Assembly: GCF_900102035.1 (NCBI RefSeq)
Contig: NZ_LT629689.1
Location: 4,897,001 to 4,961,000, forward strand
DNA length: 64,000 nucleotides
DNA from: Pseudomonas extremaustralis
GTDB taxonomy: Bacteria > Pseudomonadota > Gammaproteobacteria > Pseudomonadales > Pseudomonadaceae
Direction of reading: 5' to 3'
Part shown: piece by piece, positions 1 through 8,247 of the stretch
Position numbering within the stretch: the stretch's first letter is position 1
Layout: each line of letters opens with the position of its first letter
Position numbers and translations under genes: made by a program
Notes under the pieces: generated by a model
What the model saw: only the letters and a program-made list of their open reading frames with translations
What the model was told of the DNA's origin: nothing
Databases searched by the model: none

Positions 1-284
1 TAGGGCGGTACCACGTTGCCGACGTTACGGGTCACGAACAGGTCGCCAGGGGCGCTCTGGGTAATCAGCTCGGGCACGATGCGCGAGTCGGCGCAGGTAA
101 TGAACATCGCCCGTGGGTTCTGGGCCGTGGCGAGTTTCTTGAAGAGTTCTTCCTGCTGCGGGAAGACGTCGTGATGAAAATGCAAAAAGCCGTCAACGAT
201 ATGCTTTAGCGCTGCATCGGCGGATTCCGCCACTTGAGCGGCAGAAGCCGACGCAGCCAACGGCTGTTTATCCTTGTCACTCAT
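1..284 (-). CDS. Beta-class carbonic anhydrase, N-terminal part (cut by window edge)
   Basis: Reversibly hydrates CO2 to bicarbonate, a zinc-dependent reaction usually cytoplasmic. Only the first 94 residues are inside the window; the rest lies beyond base 1. The family is shown by the CADSR motif at residues 64-68, which carries the first zinc cysteine and the Asp/Arg dyad, and by the RNVGN stretch at 86-90. The N-terminus is a polar Ala/Ser-rich tail without a signal peptide. The ATG has a purine-rich AAGAGGATGA stretch upstream. The zinc His-x2-Cys pair is not visible, so catalytic completeness cannot be judged. Confidence 0.9.
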   Translation of the reverse strand, partial: MSDKDKQPLAASASAAQVAESADAALKHIVDGFLHFHHDVFPQQEELFKKLATAQNPRAMFITCADSRIVPELITQSAPGDLFVTRNVGNVVPP

Positions 285-510
285 GATTCATCCTCTTGAT
301 TAATGCAGGGGAGTTTTCAGGTCAGTTCGACGTCAGGCCAATGGATTAGTTTTAAATGCCACCAACCAGGCTGCCGACTCATCAGTCACTCGCTGAACAA
401 GGTAACCGTCGAAACTTAACTCAAACTGAACAAACCGCTCTAGATCGCGGGTTTCAGTGATATCAAAACGCGACCATTCCTACAGGAACGGTGCATTCTT
501 GCCTGTCAGT

Positions 511-1569
511 CTACAACAATGCCATCTGCCTGCCCGGTGGGCAGAACGCCGTGCAATCCAGGTTGAACCCTTCCCGTCGATCGAGCCCCAGGCGTTTGAG
601 CGCCTTGCTGAAACGCTGGGCCAACAAATCGGCGAACGGCCCCTCGCCCCGCATGCGCACGCCGAACCGGCTGTCGTACACCTCGCCACCGCGCACCTGG
701 CGCACCAGACTCATCACATGGGCCGCGCGCTGCGGGTAATGCGCCGCCAGCCACTCCTCGAACAACGGCGCCACTTCCAGGGGCAGACGCAACATCATGT
801 ACGCCGCGCTCTGCGCACCGGCGGCGTGGGCTTCGGTGAGCAGGCTCTCCAGTTCGCTGTCGTTGATCATCGGAATCATCGGCGAACACAACACGCCCAC
901 CGGAATACCTGCCTCGCGCATCACCCGAATCGCCCGCAAGCGCGCCTTGGGCGCCGCCGTGCGCGGTTCCAGGATGCGCTTGAGCTCATCGTCCAGGCTG
1001 GTGAGGCTGATCATCACCGCCACCAGGCGTTGGCGCGCCAGTGCGGTCAGCAGGTCCAGATCACGCAGGATCAACGCCCCTTTGGTGATGATGGTCACCG
1101 GGTGCCGGTAGCGCAGCAGCACTTCCAGGGTTTGCCGGGTGATCCTGTACTCACGCTCGATGGGTTGATACGGGTCGGTATTGGAACCCAGGTTGATCGG
1201 CGCACACACATAGCCCGGCTTCGACAATTGCTGCTCCAGCACCGTGGCGGCGTTGGTCTTGGCGATCAACCTGGTTTCGAAATCCAGCCCCGGCGACAGG
1301 TCCCAATAGGCATGGCTGGGCCGCGCATAGCAGTAGATGCAGCCATGCTCGCAGCCACGATACGGATTGATCGAGCGATCGAACGGCAGATCCGGCGAGT
1401 TGTTGCGGGTGATGATGGTCTTGGCCGTCTCGATGCGCACTTCGGTGCCCTGGGTCGGCGGCACTTCCTGGTACCAGCCGTCGTCCTCGACCACGCTGAC
1501 CGTGGGCGCAAAGCGGTTGTGCAGGTTGGTGGCCGTGCCCCGACCACGGGGCGGCAGCGGAGTAGACAT
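511..1569 (-). CDS. Radical SAM protein, PA0069/Rv2578c family
   Basis: A 352-residue radical S-adenosylmethionine enzyme of unknown substrate. Cys73, Cys77 and Cys80 (CEHGCIYC) form the CxxxCxxC site for the [4Fe-4S] cluster that cleaves SAM, followed by the Tyr-Ala-Arg-Pro stretch typical of the Rv2578c/PA0069 group. The rest fits a partial TIM barrel; no auxiliary Cys cluster is obvious apart from scattered cysteines near the C-terminus. A near-perfect LexA box lies just upstream of the start (see 1583-1602), so the gene is probably SOS-controlled. From memory, PA0069 of P. aeruginosa is among LexA-regulated genes. A role in DNA-damage response is inferred from regulation, not from the protein itself. 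Confidence 0.88.
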   Translation of the reverse strand: MSTPLPPRGRGTATNLHNRFAPTVSVVEDDGWYQEVPPTQGTEVRIETAKTIITRNNSPDLPFDRSINPYRGCEHGCIYCYARPSHAYWDLSPGLDFETRLIAKTNAATVLEQQLSKPGYVCAPINLGSNTDPYQPIEREYRITRQTLEVLLRYRHPVTIITKGALILRDLDLLTALARQRLVAVMISLTSLDDELKRILEPRTAAPKARLRAIRVMREAGIPVGVLCSPMIPMINDSELESLLTEAHAAGAQSAAYMMLRLPLEVAPLFEEWLAAHYPQRAAHVMSLVRQVRGGEVYDSRFGVRMRGEGPFADLLAQRFSKALKRLGLDRREGFNLDCTAFCPPGRQMALL

Positions 1570-1582
1570 GAAAACGCCTCGG

Positions 1583-1602
1583 TACTGTTTTTATATACAG
1601 TA
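1583..1602. promoter_or_regulatory. LexA (SOS) box upstream of the radical SAM gene
   Basis: TACTGTTTTTATATACAGTA matches the gammaproteobacterial LexA consensus CTGT-N8-ACAG exactly in the arms and is flanked by the favoured TA on both sides. It ends 13 bases from the ATG of the minus-strand radical SAM gene, where a bound repressor would block transcription or its start. The divergent phosphatase gene begins about 175 bases away on the other side and might also be affected, but the position favours the radical SAM gene. Confidence 0.85.
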
Positions 1603-1777
1603 TCCGGGCGCACAGCTTCTGACCAGTGCCGTTTGGCGGTCAGGTACTCGGGATTATCCGCAGCCTGACAACTAAAGATTGAAGATTCACGACTCTTTGA
1701 CGAACACCTCACACCTCATTGACCTCCCCTACGCGAATCTGGGTGCTATCAACCCCTCACCCTCGGTTATTCAGCCC

Positions 1778-2434
1778 ATGCTCAAGCATCATTGGTTTAC
1801 AGCCACCAGCCTGGCGCTCCTGGCCCTGTTCGCTTCGGCGCTCTCCCAGGCCGATGCCCCCACCTCGATCCGCTCACCGGAATGGGCACAACCCGTGGGC
1901 GACCAATACAACCTGTACCAGATGACCCCCACGCTCTATCGCAGCGCGCTGCCGGATAGCCGTGCAGTGCCGTTGCTGGAAAACCTCAAGATCGGCACGG
2001 TCATCAATTTTCTGCCGGAGTCCGATAACAACTGGCTCAAAGCTCCAAGCATCCGTCAGGTTCAGTTGGTTTATCGCACCAATCATGTGGACGATTCCGA
2101 CGTACTGGCGGCATTGAGGGCGATCAAGGAAGCCGAGGCCAATGGCCCGGTGCTGATGCACTGCAAGCACGGCTCCGACCGCACAGGCTTGATGGCCGCG
2201 ATGTACCGCGTGGTGGTTCAAGGATGGAGCAAAGAAGAGGCGCTGAACGAAATGACCTTGGGTGGCTTCGGCAGCAGCAACGGCTTCAAGGACGGCGTTC
2301 GCTACATGATGAAGGCCGATATCGACAAGTTGCGCACGGCTCTGGCGAATGGCGACTGCAGCACCAGCGCGTTCGCACTGTGCTCGATGAAAGATTGGAT
2401 GAGTAACGCGGTCAAGGCAGAGGCAAAACCGTAG
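1778..2434 (+). CDS. Exported dual-specificity/tyrosine phosphatase-like protein
   Basis: A 218-residue protein with an N-terminal hydrophobic segment (residues 8-24) ending near Ser-Gln-Ala-Asp, read here as a Sec signal peptide, so the product is probably periplasmic. The catalytic Cys-x5-Arg loop is present as HCKHGSDRTG at 128-137 (Cys129, Arg135), and the Asp pair near 105-107 could supply the general acid. This is the cysteine-phosphatase fold of dual-specificity phosphatases; the substrate is unknown. I chose the ATG at 1778, which starts directly at the signal peptide, over an in-frame TTG at 1679. The stop codon lies inside the left arm of a REPIN. Confidence 0.8.
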   Translation: MLKHHWFTATSLALLALFASALSQADAPTSIRSPEWAQPVGDQYNLYQMTPTLYRSALPDSRAVPLLENLKIGTVINFLPESDNNWLKAPSIRQVQLVYRTNHVDDSDVLAALRAIKEAEANGPVLMHCKHGSDRTGLMAAMYRVVVQGWSKEEALNEMTLGGFGSSNGFKDGVRYMMKADIDKLRTALANGDCSTSAFALCSMKDWMSNAVKAEAKP

Positions 2435-2528
2435 GAACAAGCTTGTTCGCGAAGAACCCAATGGCATTGCGGGCATTCAGGATGCCCGCGTTATCGTTGA
2501 GGTTTTTCGCGAACAAGCTCGCTCCTAC
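2431..2528. repeat. REPIN (GTAGGAGCGAGC family)
   Basis: Two inverted REP arms, GTAGGAACAAGCTTGTTCGC and its near complement ending in GAGCGAGC/CTCCTAC, flank a GC-rich spacer. The left arm is degenerate relative to the other copies in the window. It overlaps the stop codon of the phosphatase gene and may act as a 3' hairpin between convergent genes. Confidence 0.8.
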
Positions 2529-2542
2529 CGGGGGTGTTCGTG

Positions 2543-2815
2543 TCAGGTTTTTTTCAGCTTGGGGTTAGGAAAGAACTGCACCGACTGCACCTTCGGGTCC
2601 GGCACTTTGAGCGCCGAGGTATTGACCCGCGTCCCCAACTCCTTGGGTACCGATAATCCCTGGTCATTGAGCGTGTCGGTATAACCGCAGGCCACGCATT
2701 CGCGATGGGGCACGTTGTCCTCGGTCCACATCTTCAGTTTGTCCGGCTCGCTGCACGCCGGGCACACGGCCCCGGCGATAAATTGCTTTTTGCTGATCAC
2801 TGGTATGTCACTCAT
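2543..2815 (-). CDS. YheV-family zinc-ribbon protein
   Basis: A 90-residue protein of the YheV family (PA0068 equivalent). Two CxxC pairs, Cys18/Cys21 and Cys40/Cys43, form an apparent zinc ribbon; the C-terminal half is basic and low in hydrophobics. The function is unknown; members sit next to prlC. Its ATG overlaps the prlC stop in an ATGA, so the two are translationally coupled and co-transcribed. Confidence 0.88.
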   Translation of the reverse strand: MSDIPVISKKQFIAGAVCPACSEPDKLKMWTEDNVPHRECVACGYTDTLNDQGLSVPKELGTRVNTSALKVPDPKVQSVQFFPNPKLKKT

Positions 2816-4863
2816 GCTGCTGCGTCCTCACTCAGGCCGCTGTGGCGCAAGAGTGCGTCAATCGACGGCGCACGCCCGCGGAAATCGACAAACAACACCA
2901 TCGGCGCCTGGGAACCGCCGCGGGCCAGGATCGCCTCGCGGAACGCACGGCCGGTGTCGGCATTGAGCACGCCATCTTCTTCGAACTTGGAGAACGCATC
3001 GGCCGACAGCACTTCAGCCCACTTGTAGCTGTAGTAACCCGCGGCATAACCGCCGGCGAAGATGTGCGCGAAGCTGTTGGGGAAACGGTTGTAGGCCGGC
3101 GGACGCATCACCGACACTTCGTCGCGCACGCTTTCGAGCACCTGCGCCACACTGCGGCCATCGCCGTGGGTGGCATGCAGTTCAAAGTCGAACAGCGAGA
3201 ATTCCAGCTGGCGCACCATCATCAGGCCGGACTGGAAGTTCTTCGCCGCGAGCATTTTTTCCAGCAGGTCCTGGGGCAGCGGTTCGCCGGTTTCATAGTG
3301 GCCGGAGATCAGCGCCAGGCCTTCCGGCTCCCAGCACCAGTTCTCCATGAACTGGCTCGGCAACTCCACCGCATCCCAGGCCACGCCGTTGATGCCGGAC
3401 ACGCCGGCATGCTCGACGCGGGTCAGCAGGTGATGCAGGCCGTGGCCGAATTCGTGGAACAGGGTGGTGACTTCGTCGTGGGTCAGCAGGGCAGGCTTGC
3501 CGCTGTCGGCCGGGGTGAAGTTGCACACCAGGTTGGCCACCGGGCTTTGCAGCACGCCATCGATAGTGCGGCGACGGTCGCGCGCGCCGTCCATCCAGGC
3601 ACCGCCACGCTTGTTCGCGCGGGCGTACAGGTCGAAGAAGAAGCGCCCGACGTGCTGGCCGTTTTCCTTGATTTCAAACAGGCGCACGTCCGGGTGCCAG
3701 GTGTCGAAGCCTTTCTGCTCGGCGATCTCGATGCCGTACAAGCGCTGCACGATGGCGAACAGGCCGCCGAGCACCTTGTCGATCGGGAAGTAGGCGCGCA
3801 GGGCTTCCTGGGACACGCTGTAGCGCTGCTCACGCAGTTTTTCACCGTAGAAACCGCTGTCCCAGCTTTGCAGGTCGGCGCAGCCTTGTTCGGCGGCGTA
3901 GGCCTTGAGCTGTTGCAGGTCCTGGACGGCGAACGGCTTGCTGCGCTTGGCCAGGTCGCGCAGGAAACTCAGCACCTGGTCGCTGGAATCGGCCATTTTC
4001 GTGGCCAGGCTCAATTCCGAGAAGGACGCATAGCCCAGCAGTTGGGCGAGTTCCTGACGCAGATCGAGGATCTGTTCCATCACCGGGCCGTTATCGTTCT
4101 GACCGGCATTCGGGCCTTGGTCCGACGCACGGGTGCAGTAGGCGGCGTAGATTTCTTCGCGCAGGGCGCGGTCCTGGGCGTAGGTCATCACCGCGTAGTA
4201 GCTGGGGAATTCCAGGGTGATCAGCCAGCCATCGAGGCCTTTGGCCTGGGCCGCGGCGGCCATCTGCGCCTTGGCCGAGTCCGTCAGGCCGGCGAGGGTG
4301 GCTTCATCGGTGACGTGCTTGGTCCAGGCCTGGGTCGCGTCCAGCAACTGGTTGGAAAACTTGCTGCCCAGCTCGGAGAGTTTGCTTTGCACTTCGGCGT
4401 AGCGTTTTTGCTGCTCGGGCGGCAGGTCGATACCCGACAGACGGAAATCGCGCAGCGAGTGCTCCAGGATGGTTTTTTGCGCCACGTCGAAACCAGCGGC
4501 TTCCGGGCTGTTGGCCAGCGCTTCGAAGGCCTGGAACAGTTCGCGGTTCTGGCCCATCTCGGTGGAATAGGCGCTCAACGCTGGCAGGCAGGCCTCGTAG
4601 GCTCCGCGCAGTTCGGCGCTGTTGCACACGGCATTGAGGTGGCTGACCGGGCTCCAGGCGGCGCCGAGGCGATCATTCAGTTCATCCATGGCGAGAACCA
4701 GACCGGCCCACGTCGGATTTTTCCCCTGGCTTTGCAGGATGCCTTCGATGGCGACACGGTTATCGGCGAGGATCTGTTCGATGGCCGGCTGTACGTGCTC
4801 GGCACGGATCGCCGAGAACGGCGGCAGGTCGTAGGGCTGCAGAAGAGGGTTGTTCGCGCTCAC
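2812..4863 (-). CDS. prlC: Oligopeptidase A
   Basis: M3-family zinc metallopeptidase that degrades peptides, including cleaved signal peptides, in the cytoplasm. The zinc site HEFGH is at residues 470-474, the position seen in E. coli OpdA, with the downstream Glu in the following helix. I start at the GTG at 4863, preceded by AAGGTG, which gives 683 residues, close to the family's usual length of about 680. An ATG at 4926 would add 21 residues not typical of the family. Heads a two-gene operon with the YheV-like protein; divergent from the gamma-carbonic anhydrase. Confidence 0.93.
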   Translation of the reverse strand: MSANNPLLQPYDLPPFSAIRAEHVQPAIEQILADNRVAIEGILQSQGKNPTWAGLVLAMDELNDRLGAAWSPVSHLNAVCNSAELRGAYEACLPALSAYSTEMGQNRELFQAFEALANSPEAAGFDVAQKTILEHSLRDFRLSGIDLPPEQQKRYAEVQSKLSELGSKFSNQLLDATQAWTKHVTDEATLAGLTDSAKAQMAAAAQAKGLDGWLITLEFPSYYAVMTYAQDRALREEIYAAYCTRASDQGPNAGQNDNGPVMEQILDLRQELAQLLGYASFSELSLATKMADSSDQVLSFLRDLAKRSKPFAVQDLQQLKAYAAEQGCADLQSWDSGFYGEKLREQRYSVSQEALRAYFPIDKVLGGLFAIVQRLYGIEIAEQKGFDTWHPDVRLFEIKENGQHVGRFFFDLYARANKRGGAWMDGARDRRRTIDGVLQSPVANLVCNFTPADSGKPALLTHDEVTTLFHEFGHGLHHLLTRVEHAGVSGINGVAWDAVELPSQFMENWCWEPEGLALISGHYETGEPLPQDLLEKMLAAKNFQSGLMMVRQLEFSLFDFELHATHGDGRSVAQVLESVRDEVSVMRPPAYNRFPNSFAHIFAGGYAAGYYSYKWAEVLSADAFSKFEEDGVLNADTGRAFREAILARGGSQAPMVLFVDFRGRAPSIDALLRHSGLSEDAAA

Positions 4864-4965
4864 GGTGGACACCTTGGCTGAAGAAACATGTAAGAACAAA
4901 GATGGGGCCATCTTAATTACAATCAACGCCCACCGCAGCTATCAGCAGAAGAGAGAGAGGCTATC

Positions 4966-5508
4966 GTGACCCTCCGCACCTACCAGAACCACACGCCGAC
5001 CCTGGCCGCCGGGGCTTTTGTCGATATTTCGGCGGTGGTGATCGGCGATGTCGAAATCGGCGCCGACAGCTCGGTCTGGCCGCTGACCGTGATTCGCGGC
5101 GACATGCACCGCATCCGCATCGGTGCGCGCACCAGCGTGCAGGACGGTTGCGTGCTGCACATCACCCATGCAGGGCCCTTCAACCCGGACGGGTTCCCGC
5201 TGCTGATCGGCGATGACGTGACCATCGCCCACAAGGTCATGCTGCATGGCTGCACCGTGGGCAATCGCATCCTGATCGGCATGGGCAGCATCGTGATGGA
5301 CGGCGCCGTGGTCGAAGATGACGTGATCATCGGCGCCGGCAGCCTGGTGCCGCCGGGCAAGAAACTCGAAAGCGGCTATCTGTATGTGGGCAGCCCGGTC
5401 AAACAGATCCGCGAATTGACTGACAAGGAACGCGCGTTTTTCACCTACAGCGCCGCGAACTACGTGAAGCTCAAAGACCTGCACCTGGCAGAAGGATTCG
5501 ACCGATGA
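4966..5508 (+). CDS. Gamma-carbonic anhydrase family protein (YrdA-like)
   Basis: A 180-residue left-handed beta-helix protein built of hexapeptide repeats. The metal-binding histidines expected for the family are visible at His65 or His68, His89 and His94 (VTIAHKVMLHGC). Members bind zinc or iron; many bacterial YrdA-like proteins have weak or untested carbonic anhydrase activity, so the reaction is not certain. The start is a GTG at 4966 with the strong ribosome site GAGAGAGAGG. The stop overlaps the next ATG in an ATGA. Confidence 0.88.
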   Translation: MTLRTYQNHTPTLAAGAFVDISAVVIGDVEIGADSSVWPLTVIRGDMHRIRIGARTSVQDGCVLHITHAGPFNPDGFPLLIGDDVTIAHKVMLHGCTVGNRILIGMGSIVMDGAVVEDDVIIGAGSLVPPGKKLESGYLYVGSPVKQIRELTDKERAFFTYSAANYVKLKDLHLAEGFDR

Positions 5509-6164
5509 CTCAGCAATACCAAACGATCCTGTTCGACCTGGATGGCACCCTCACCGACCCACGCGAAGGCATCACCCGTTCGATCCAGTACGCCCTGGGC
5601 AAACTCGGCATCGACGAACCGGACATTACCCGGCTCGAACACTTCATCGGTCCGCCGCTGCTGCAGGCGTTCATGCAGTTCTATGGGTTCGACGAGACCA
5701 AGGCCTGGGAGGCGGTGAATTTCTACCGCGAGCGCTTCAAGGTCACCGGCCTGTACGAAAACCGCGTGTTCGACGGCGTGATGCCGCTGCTGGAAGACTT
5801 GAGCGGGCAGGGTCGCCAGCTGTATGTCGCGACATCCAAGCCCTGGGTGTTTGCCCGCGAAATCGCCCGGCATTTCGATTTTGCCCGGCATTTCAAGGTG
5901 ATCTACGGCAGCGAACTGGATGGCACGCGCACCAATAAGGTCGAGCTGATCGCCCATTTGATCAGCGAAGAAGGCCTGGACCCGGCCACCACCTTGATGA
6001 TCGGCGACCGCAAGCATGACCTGATCGGCGCGCGCAGTAACGGCTTGGATTCGGCCGCCGTGGGCTATGGGTTTGGCAGTTTCGAGGAGTTGAATGCCGA
6101 GGCGCCGACCTGGCATTTCGAGACGCTGGAGGAGATGCATCAGGCGTTTTTGCGGCAGCCTTGA
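5505..6164 (+). CDS. HAD-superfamily phosphatase (Gph-like)
   Basis: A 219-residue haloacid dehalogenase-like hydrolase. FDLDGTLTD carries the nucleophile Asp11 and acid Asp13; motif II is ATSKPW, and motif IV is GDRKHD. The helical cap after motif I resembles phosphoglycolate phosphatase and related 5'-nucleotidase-type HADs; the substrate cannot be named from sequence. Translationally coupled to the upstream gamma-carbonic anhydrase by ATGA, as in PA0066-PA0065. Confidence 0.85.
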   Translation: MTQQYQTILFDLDGTLTDPREGITRSIQYALGKLGIDEPDITRLEHFIGPPLLQAFMQFYGFDETKAWEAVNFYRERFKVTGLYENRVFDGVMPLLEDLSGQGRQLYVATSKPWVFAREIARHFDFARHFKVIYGSELDGTRTNKVELIAHLISEEGLDPATTLMIGDRKHDLIGARSNGLDSAAVGYGFGSFEELNAEAPTWHFETLEEMHQAFLRQP

Positions 6165-6169
6165 GGATG

Positions 6170-6235
6170 CTATCGGGAGCAAGCCCCCTTGTTGACCGGT
6201 ATGCAGGCTAAATGTGGGGGGCTTGCTCCCGATAG
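6170..6235. repeat. REPIN/hairpin between convergent genes (GTGGGAGGGGGC family)
   Basis: Perfect 19-base inverted arms (CTATCGGGAGCAAGCCCCC at 6170-6188 and its complement at 6217-6235) separated by 28 bases. The outer and inner order of the motif is inverted compared with the other members of this family in the window, with the CTATCGGGAG part outermost. It fills the gap between two convergent genes and could serve as a transcript end. Confidence 0.8.
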
Positions 6236-6238
6236 GGC

Positions 6239-7282
6239 CTATGGAGCAACCGATTCCAGTTGCCTCAACGCTGTTTTGCGCGCCCCCACGGGCAACTGCC
6301 CCATGCGTTCCACCGCCGCATAGAACCTCACCCAATCCCCGCCTTCCTGCTTGAACAACGCCGCAAACGCCGGCACCCACTGGTCATACAGTCCGAAGGG
6401 CAACAACCGCGCGTTGTTCATCGGCTGGTTGATCCAGGCGTCATAACGTTTGTCGCCGGCCCATTGGCTGTCGCGCAACTGCCGGTAATCCTGGCGCAAA
6501 CGCTCGAACTGCGCGGCTTTGGCCTGGCGCATCGCCTCGGCAGACAAGGGCTGAGCGTAGAGGGTTTCCAGCCGTTTGCGGGTATCGAGGATCAGGCGGG
6601 TAAATTGGTCGCGCTGGCGCAGCATCGAGTCGCCGAGCGGTGCCAAGCCCCGCGCCACACGCCATTGGCGGGTGCCTTCCTGCTCGACGAAGGTGGCAAA
6701 CGACTCATTGAACTCGGTATCGTCCTTCACGTAGAAGCGCTGGTGTGCCAGTTCATGAAAGATCAACGTCGCCAGGCGCTCATCGCCCCAATGCATCATC
6801 GAGCTCATGATCGGATCGTTGAACCAGCCCAGGGTGGAATAGGCCTCGACGCCACCGATCGAGACGTCCATGCCCCGCTGCCGCAACAGTGCCGCCTCAC
6901 CCCGCGCCGCACCTTGGCTGTAGTAGCCCCGGTAGGCCACGCAACCGGCGATGGGGAAGCAATGGTTTTCAGGCGACAGGGAAAATTCCTGCGTGGCGAA
7001 GACGTTCCAGACCACATAAGGCCGGCCAATATCAGCGTAAAGCCGGTAACTCTGGTTATCGGGCAGGTGCAGGTGCTCACTGGCGAACATCCGGGCTTTC
7101 TGCGCTTGCACCAGATGATCACGCAGCGGCTGCGGGCGCGTAGGGTCGGCGATAACCTCGGCCACCGGCTCCCGTGCCCGCAACAACTGCCACTGACCGT
7201 CGGCCAATTGGCTGTAATAGCTGATGCTGGAACAACCGCTGAGCAGCACAACCACCCACCCTGCAAGAAAACCCCTGATCAT
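6239..7282 (-). CDS. Putative zinc aminopeptidase lipoprotein (PF10023-like)
   Basis: A 347-residue predicted lipoprotein. From the ATG at 7282 the N-terminus is a short hydrophobic segment ending in the lipobox LLSGC (Cys17). A zinc-peptidase motif HELAH is at 176-180, followed by Glu-Ser-Phe-Ala-Thr-Phe-Val-Glu at 193-200, which offers the third ligand. This arrangement matches the family annotated as putative aminopeptidases; no substrate is known to me. An upstream in-frame start at 7366 would bury the lipobox, so it was rejected. Convergent with the HAD gene across a long hairpin. Confidence 0.82.
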   Translation of the reverse strand: MIRGFLAGWVVVLLSGCSSISYYSQLADGQWQLLRAREPVAEVIADPTRPQPLRDHLVQAQKARMFASEHLHLPDNQSYRLYADIGRPYVVWNVFATQEFSLSPENHCFPIAGCVAYRGYYSQGAARGEAALLRQRGMDVSIGGVEAYSTLGWFNDPIMSSMMHWGDERLATLIFHELAHQRFYVKDDTEFNESFATFVEQEGTRQWRVARGLAPLGDSMLRQRDQFTRLILDTRKRLETLYAQPLSAEAMRQAKAAQFERLRQDYRQLRDSQWAGDKRYDAWINQPMNNARLLPFGLYDQWVPAFAALFKQEGGDWVRFYAAVERMGQLPVGARKTALRQLESVAP

Positions 7283-7392
7283 GCCGCGACTGCTCCTGAG
7301 TAATGGGCTCGCCAGACTATCCTGCCTGCCGGGCGTTTTTCCACGGCGTGACGTGTTTATACTCAAACCTCTTGTTGTGTTGAGTGCCCGCC

Positions 7393-7815
7393 ATGCGTCA
7401 GCTCTTGCTTACCACCACCGTGCTGTTTCTGAGCGCCTGTGCTTCCACGCCCCTCCCGCCGGTCGATCCGCAGCAGGCCTGGATCGACTTCGCCACACCG
7501 ACGCCGGGGGCCAAGCTGGTGATGGCCCAGCGCCTGGATGGCAAGAATCTACCGGACGGGCGCTTCTTCCAGGTACCACCGGGCAGTCATGAGTTGATGG
7601 TGCGCTTTGATTTCGAGGTGCCGACCGGTGGCAGCTTCAGCGGGTTTGCGCAAACGAGCGACCGTACCTGCTTCATCACGTTGCAGTACGACCATTTCCA
7701 GGCCGGCCAACGCTATCGCCTGGAAGGGCGCTCATTGGGCTATACGCCGAATATCCGCTTGTATGACGCCGCCCGCCAATTGCTGGCCGAAGAACGCAGC
7801 GTGAACTGCCTCTGA
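7393..7815 (+). CDS. Small predicted lipoprotein (PA0062-like)
   Basis: A 140-residue protein beginning with a lipoprotein signal peptide and lipobox FLSAC. The mature part starts with a Pro-rich linker and contains a PEGA-like beta pattern (phrases such as PPGSHELMVRFDFEVP), with three Cys in the mature chain. The role is unknown; the pattern suggests a surface or periplasmic binding module. I chose the ATG at 7393 over a GTG nine bases upstream. Its stop abuts the stop of the convergent DUF1161 gene. Confidence 0.75.
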   Translation: MRQLLLTTTVLFLSACASTPLPPVDPQQAWIDFATPTPGAKLVMAQRLDGKNLPDGRFFQVPPGSHELMVRFDFEVPTGGSFSGFAQTSDRTCFITLQYDHFQAGQRYRLEGRSLGYTPNIRLYDAARQLLAEERSVNCL

Positions 7816-8055
7816 TCAGTCGTTGTTTTTCTGGTAGATGACGGCCTTGGTGCCGTATTCACAGCTGCCGACGACCATGGCAGCGTCGTGTTTGTCAGCT
7901 TCTTCCTTGCTGACGATCTCCAACGTGTAGGACGGTACCGCGTTAGCCTGGATTTTGACCTCGATCTCTTTCCTGAGCTCTTCGCAGTCTTTGGGCTCGG
8001 CCACAGCCGATGTGGCCAACACAGCGCAGATGATCGCCAAGGCAAAACGTTTCAT
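7816..8055 (-). CDS. DUF1161 secreted small protein (copy A)
   Basis: A 79-residue protein with an N-terminal signal peptide cleaved near Ala-Val-Ala-Glu. The mature part has the DUF1161 hallmarks: Cys-Glu-Glu-Leu near the start, a second Cys in GSCEYGTKAVIYQK near the end, probably paired as a disulfide in the periplasm. Function unknown. A diverged paralogue lies at 9957-10181. The stop codon is directly adjacent to that of the convergent lipoprotein gene. Confidence 0.85.
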   Translation of the reverse strand: MKRFALAIICAVLATSAVAEPKDCEELRKEIEVKIQANAVPSYTLEIVSKEEADKHDAAMVVGSCEYGTKAVIYQKNND

Positions 8056-8131
8056 GTGTGAAGCTCCCTGAATGCATTGCGCACGGATGTGCGTCTAAGG
8101 ATGCATCGGCTATTCGAGCATACCTGCCCTT

Positions 8132-8229
8132 GTAGGAGCGAGCTTGCTCGCGAAAAACGTCAACGATAACGCGTATTTCCTGATGTAACGCGGTGTCCTT
8201 GGGTTCTTCGCGAGCAAGCTCGCTCCTAC
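8132..8229. repeat. REPIN (GTAGGAGCGAGC family)
   Basis: Intact pair of inverted arms: GTAGGAGCGAGCTTGCTCGC at the left and the complementary GCGAGCAAGCTCGCTCCTAC at the right, with a spacer of about 58 bases. This is the cleanest copy of this family in the window. It lies between the DUF1161 gene's promoter side and the 3' end of the osmC-like gene. Confidence 0.85.
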
Positions 8230-8247
8230 CATAGAGGGGAAGGGCGG

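Noticed and set aside
457..1668. 403-codon plus-strand frame opposite the radical SAM gene
   Set aside because: Mirror frame rich in Arg, His and Gln with no known fold; the minus strand has the CxxxCxxC radical SAM gene.
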